Below, piece by piece: positions 60,853-64,000 of a stretch of 64,000 bases of DNA (position 1 is the stretch's first letter; each line of letters opens with the position of its first letter). The translations under genes and the position numbers were made by a program. The notes beneath the pieces were generated by a model that did not search any database, was not told where the DNA came from, and was given only the letters and a program-made list of their open reading frames with translations. The DNA comes from Streptomyces sp. NBC_01429 (GTDB lineage Bacteria > Actinomycetota > Actinomycetes > Streptomycetales > Streptomycetaceae), in NCBI RefSeq assembly GCF_036231945.1, contig NZ_CP109599.1, positions 3,814,501 to 3,878,500 of the forward strand, read 5' to 3'.

Positions 60853-61446
60853 ATGAGCACCACCATCCATCTCGCACAACAGCCCGAGGCCGACGCCCTG
60901 CTCGGCCGCAGTCCACTGGCCGCGCTCGTCGGCATGCTGCTGGACCAGCAGGTCCCGATGGAATGGGCCTTCAGCGGCCCCTGGACGCTGGCCGTACGCA
61001 TGGGACGCGACGATCTGGACGCCCACGAGATCGCCGGCCACGACCCCGACACCTTCACCGAACTGTTCACGCGCAAGCCCGCCGTACACCGCTATCCGGG
61101 CTCCATGGCCAAGCGCGTGCAGCAGCTCTGCCAGTACCTGGTCGAGCACTACGACGGCGACCCCACCGCGATCTGGCGTGATGTCGCCACCGGCACCGAG
61201 GTGCGCGACCGGCTGGGCGAGCTGCCCGGCTTCGGCCGGCAGAAGTCGCAGATCTTCCTGGCACTGCTCGGCAAGCGGTTCGGGGTACGCCCGGAGGGCT
61301 GGCGGAAGGCGGCGGGCCCGTACGGGGACGAGGGCTCGTACCGCTCGGCGGCGGACATCACGGGGCCCGAATCGCTCGCCAAGGTACGGGCGTTCAAGCA
61401 GGAGGCGAAGCGCGCGGCGAAGGCGGCGAAGCCGAGGAAGGACTGA
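60853..61446 (+). CDS. HhH-GPD base-excision repair protein
   Basis: 197 residues from ATG 60853. The start STTIHLAQQPEADALLGRSPLAALVGMLLDQQVP and LPGFGRQKSQIFLALLGKR helix-hairpin-helix are characteristic of the short actinobacterial HhH-GPD family. The catalytic aspartate that lies downstream of the hairpin in larger glycosylases is not evident. The C-terminus is Lys/Ala-rich (KRAAKAAKPRKD). Divergent from geosmin synthase. Confidence 0.85.
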   Translation: MSTTIHLAQQPEADALLGRSPLAALVGMLLDQQVPMEWAFSGPWTLAVRMGRDDLDAHEIAGHDPDTFTELFTRKPAVHRYPGSMAKRVQQLCQYLVEHYDGDPTAIWRDVATGTEVRDRLGELPGFGRQKSQIFLALLGKRFGVRPEGWRKAAGPYGDEGSYRSAADITGPESLAKVRAFKQEAKRAAKAAKPRKD

Positions 61447-61608
61447 GTACGCGACGGGGCGCACCCGTACCGGCCCGGCCCGTGACCGATGCGCGTCCTG
61501 ATCCGCCGAAACGTTCCGTGAGCTGTGCCACATGTGTTCACAAGCAACGCCTCGGTAGCTAGTTTTCCTGGAACTTCGCTCACATTCGTTCGCATCGAGA
61601 GGACCCTT

Positions 61609-63153
61609 GTGACCGCAACGTCCCGCGGATTCGTGGCAGTCGCCGCCGCGACCGCGCTCGCCGCCCCCCTGCTGCTCTCCGCCTCCTCCCCGGCCTCCGC
61701 GCGCCCGCACGACCCGGCCAGGGACGCGGCGAGGCTCGCGAAGGAGCTGGTACGCGACTCGTCCGCGAAGAGCGCCCACCAGCACCTGAAGAAGTTCCAG
61801 GCCATCGCGGAGGCGAACGACGGCAACCGCGCCGCGGGCACGCCGGGCCACGATCAGAGCGCCTCGTACGTCTACGGCCTCCTCAAGAAGGCCGGTTACA
61901 AGGTCTCGTACGAGACCTTCGACATCACCTACATCGAGACGCTCGCTGAGAAGCTCGCGGTCACCTCGCCGACGCCGCGCGAGGTCGGGATCTCCGCGAT
62001 GTCGTACACCGCGTCCACCCCGGAGGGCGGCATCACGGCCGATATCGCCACCGTCCCGGTCGACGCGACCACGGGATGCGAGGCGACCGACTACGCATCC
62101 GGCGACTACACGGGCCGGATCGCGCTCATCCAGCGCGGCGGCTGCACCTTCGCCGAGAAGCAGAAGGAGGCCGGCGCGGCGGGCGCGGTCGGCGCCCTCG
62201 TCTACAACAACGTCCCCGGCCCGCTCGGCGGCACCCTCGGCGACCCGGCCGCCGGCGTCGTACCGACCGGCGCCCTCAGCCAGGAGGACGGCCAGGCGCT
62301 CGCCGCCGAAGCCGCCGAGGGGCCGGTCACGGTCGACCTGGAGATCCGCCAGTTCCAGGAGCAGCGCCCGACACGCAACGTGGTGGCGGAGACGAAGGGC
62401 GGCAGGTCCGACCGTACGGTCATGCTCGGCGCCCACCTCGACTCGGTCACCGAGGGCCCCGGCATCAACGACAACGGCTCGGGCTCGGCCGGACTGCTCG
62501 AAGTCGCCCTCAAGCTGGCCAGGACGCACGAGAAGCCGGCGAACAAGGTGCGCTTCGCCTGGTGGTCGGCGGAGGAGCTGGGCCTGCTCGGCGCCGAGGA
62601 CTACGTCAACGGGCTGACCGACAAGCAGCGCTCCGACATCGCGCTGTACTTGAACTTCGACATGATCGCCTCCCCCAACTACGCCCAGTTCGTCTACGAC
62701 GGCGACGGTTCGGACAGCGAGGACGCGGAGCCGGGTCCGGCGGGCTCGGCCCAACTGGAGAAGGGCATCAGCGACTTCCTCGGCGGCAAGAGGATCCCGC
62801 ACGAGGGCACCGCCTTCGACGGCCGCTCCGACTACGGCCCCTTCATCGAGATCGGCATCCCGGCGGGCGGCACCTTCACCGGGGCCGAGGGCGTCAAGAC
62901 CGAGGAGCAGGCGAAGCGGTACGGCGGCGAGGCGGGGGTGGCGTACGACAAGTGCTACCACTCGGCCTGTGACGACCTGTCCAACATCAGCATGAAGGCG
63001 TTCGACATCAACATCGGCGTCATCGCGAACGCCGTGGGCACCTACGCACACGACCTCCGTCCGCTGAGTCTCCCGGCCGCCCGGCCGTCGGTGCGCTCGC
63101 TCGCGAAGACGGACGCCGCCACGCACGCCGAGGGCCACACGCCGGCGTCGTAG
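61609..63153 (+). CDS. Secreted M28-family aminopeptidase with PA domain
   Basis: 514 residues from GTG 61609 (AGAGGA five bases upstream). A signal peptide (about 1-35) is followed by the start of the peptidase domain, an inserted PA domain (about 130-255; GRIALIQRGGCTFAEK) and the M28 zinc peptidase core. Metal ligands and catalysts are seen in GAHLDSVTEG (H, D), INDNGSGSA (D), AEELGLLG (catalytic E and metal E), LNFDMI (D) and CYHSACDD (H). It should remove N-terminal residues from peptides outside the cell, close to the S. griseus aminopeptidase type. A terminator follows. Confidence 0.9.
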   Translation: MTATSRGFVAVAAATALAAPLLLSASSPASARPHDPARDAARLAKELVRDSSAKSAHQHLKKFQAIAEANDGNRAAGTPGHDQSASYVYGLLKKAGYKVSYETFDITYIETLAEKLAVTSPTPREVGISAMSYTASTPEGGITADIATVPVDATTGCEATDYASGDYTGRIALIQRGGCTFAEKQKEAGAAGAVGALVYNNVPGPLGGTLGDPAAGVVPTGALSQEDGQALAAEAAEGPVTVDLEIRQFQEQRPTRNVVAETKGGRSDRTVMLGAHLDSVTEGPGINDNGSGSAGLLEVALKLARTHEKPANKVRFAWWSAEELGLLGAEDYVNGLTDKQRSDIALYLNFDMIASPNYAQFVYDGDGSDSEDAEPGPAGSAQLEKGISDFLGGKRIPHEGTAFDGRSDYGPFIEIGIPAGGTFTGAEGVKTEEQAKRYGGEAGVAYDKCYHSACDDLSNISMKAFDINIGVIANAVGTYAHDLRPLSLPAARPSVRSLAKTDAATHAEGHTPAS

Positions 63154-63214
63154 CGGCTGCGGTACTCCGACACCGGGGCCCCGACACCAGGGCCCCGGCA
63201 CCGGCGCACCGGCA

Positions 63215-63258
63215 CCCGCTCCTCCACCGCGATCGGCCGGTCACGGTGGAGGAGCGGG
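63215..63258 (+). terminator. Hairpin terminator after aminopeptidase gene
   Basis: A perfect 15-bp stem (CCCGCTCCTCCACCG with its complement) and a 14-base loop, 62 bases past the stop. Confidence 0.75.
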
Positions 63259-63412
63259 CGGGCTCGGCGGAGAAGCGGGCGGCCGAGGTGGCGAAGTCGT
63301 TTGATCCGTCCGCCCCTTTTCCTCCGGAATACACCCACTACCCGCCGGTACTCTCCCGCACTCTCCGGCTCCACTGCTGCGGCCGGAGCCGCTCGCCCGG
63401 TAGGCTTTCCGT

Positions 63413-63715
63413 GTGATCTTCAAGCGCATCGGTAACGGGCGGCCCTATCCCGACCACGGCCGGGAATCCACCCGACAGTGGGCGGATGTCGCGCCCCGCC
63501 CGGTCCGCCTCGATCAGTTGGTGACGACGAAGGGTCAGCTGGACCTGGAGACGCTGCTCGCCGAGGACTCCACGTTCTACGGCGACCTCTTCGCGCACGT
63601 CGTGAAGTGGCAGGGCGATCTCTATCTGGAGGACGGTCTGCACCGCGCGGTCCGCGCCGCGCTCCAGCAGCGTCAGGTGCTGCACGCGCGCGTGCTGGAA
63701 CTGGACCTGGGCTGA
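63413..63715 (+). CDS. Small conserved actinobacterial protein (VapB-like annotation in relatives)
   Basis: 100 residues from GTG 63413. There is no ribosome site, and a TAGGCT -10-like hexamer lies only about seven bases upstream, which suggests a leaderless transcript. The protein (MIFKRIGNGRPYPDHG, LLAEDSTFYGDLFAHVVKWQGDLYLEDGLH) is highly conserved in Streptomyces ahead of a LytR_C gene, as here. Homologues are often labelled VapB-family antitoxin, but no toxin gene adjoins it, so that label is doubtful. Confidence 0.8.
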   Translation: MIFKRIGNGRPYPDHGRESTRQWADVAPRPVRLDQLVTTKGQLDLETLLAEDSTFYGDLFAHVVKWQGDLYLEDGLHRAVRAALQQRQVLHARVLELDLG

Positions 63716-63864
63716 GCCGCTCCCTGACGCCATAGGGGCAATCGTCGGCCCGGGCAACCGGACGACTCGAACGGCTACGCCTTTCGGGCCCAATACCGTC
63801 CAGGACCACCCAACCGGTTGATCATTTAGTAGGAATCATCACCGGGGCGCACTACGCTGCGGCC

Positions 63865-64000
63865 ATGAGCATGCTGACTCCCCCCGGCATGGGCGGAAAG
63901 TACCGCATCACGGGTTCCAAGTACCCGAAGATGCGCCGCCCCCGTAATCGCCGCAGGATCGTGCTCGCGGCTGTCACCGCGGTCGCCGCACTCGGCCTGG
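63865..64000 (+). CDS. LytR_C-domain protein, N-terminal part (runs off window)
   Basis: 45 codons visible from ATG 63865. They begin MSMLTPPGMGGKYRITG and lead through RRPRNRRRIVL into a hydrophobic helix (AAVTAVAALGL), a cytoplasmic tail plus membrane anchor. The order small conserved protein then LytR C-terminal-domain protein is common in Streptomyces. A TACGCT -10-like element lies at 63853-63858. The extracytoplasmic domain lies outside the window, so the call depends on this context. Confidence 0.6.
   Translation, partial: MSMLTPPGMGGKYRITGSKYPKMRRPRNRRRIVLAAVTAVAALGL

Overview
The window is high-GC actinobacterial DNA, almost certainly from a Streptomyces chromosome. It carries a two-domain geosmin synthase, two AfsR/SARP-type regulators, Tat-exported enzymes, GTG/TTG starts and in-frame TTA (bldA-type) codons. 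The left third looks like an accessory island and the right two thirds look like chromosomal arm or ordinary metabolic DNA.

Region 1 (1-10.5 kb) is a leftward three-gene operon with overlapping starts. It encodes a RecB/Cas4-like nuclease with cysteine clusters, a Zn-ribbon protein resembling the Y/REase component of pPIWI-RE islands, and a DinG/XPD-like helicase with a pPIWI-RE-Z-like N-terminus. A small Ser/Thr kinase diverges from it, followed by a convergent AfsR-like NB-ARC/TPR regulator. All five genes carry a TTA leucine codon. The operon runs off the left edge, so a PIWI-like partner, if present, is not visible.

Region 2 (10.5-18.2 kb) is a graveyard of mobile DNA. Two 124-bp direct repeats each hold the 3' half of a tRNA-Ser gene plus its terminator and look like attachment sites. 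Between and beside them lie a truncated Mrr-like restriction endonuclease, an IS3-family element, a headless beta-lactamase-family gene, a frameshifted HNH endonuclease, a tyrosine integrase decapitated by an IS5-type fragment, a hydrolase whose stop codon comes from that IS end, and a decayed alpha-L-rhamnosidase.

Region 3 (18.3-31.7 kb) holds a NACHT-type membrane NTPase, a secreted esterase, an enoyl-CoA hydratase with a divergent HxlR regulator, a glycosyltransferase-like gene coupled to a small unknown gene, a STAND/TPR NTPase, a TTA-containing SARP regulator and a possible small peptide gene. The two NTPases share a short G-P-x-x-Q-A-x-x-I-x-G motif at the N-terminus that resembles bacterial amyloid-signalling motifs.

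Region 4 (31.7-40.2 kb) contains an Mrr-like membrane endonuclease, a Tat-exported GH2 beta-galactosidase, a Tat-exported intradiol dioxygenase, a CitG-like protein and a MASE1 membrane sensor beside a SpoIIE phosphatase.

Region 5 (40.3-48.9 kb) is an organosulfur scavenging operon (SfnG, two SfnB/DszC-like flavoproteins, SsuE-like reductase, SsuD-like monooxygenase) with a divergent LysR regulator. A transporter remnant and a binding-protein remnant flank it, and its spacers are filled with tandem repeats.

Region 6 (48.9-64 kb) holds a TerD-nuclease fusion, a small fatty-acid/polyketide-like cluster (SDR, two ketosynthases, ACP, acyl-CoA oxidase, KAS III fragment), geosmin synthase, a HhH-GPD protein, a secreted M28 aminopeptidase, a small conserved protein and the start of a LytR_C-type gene.
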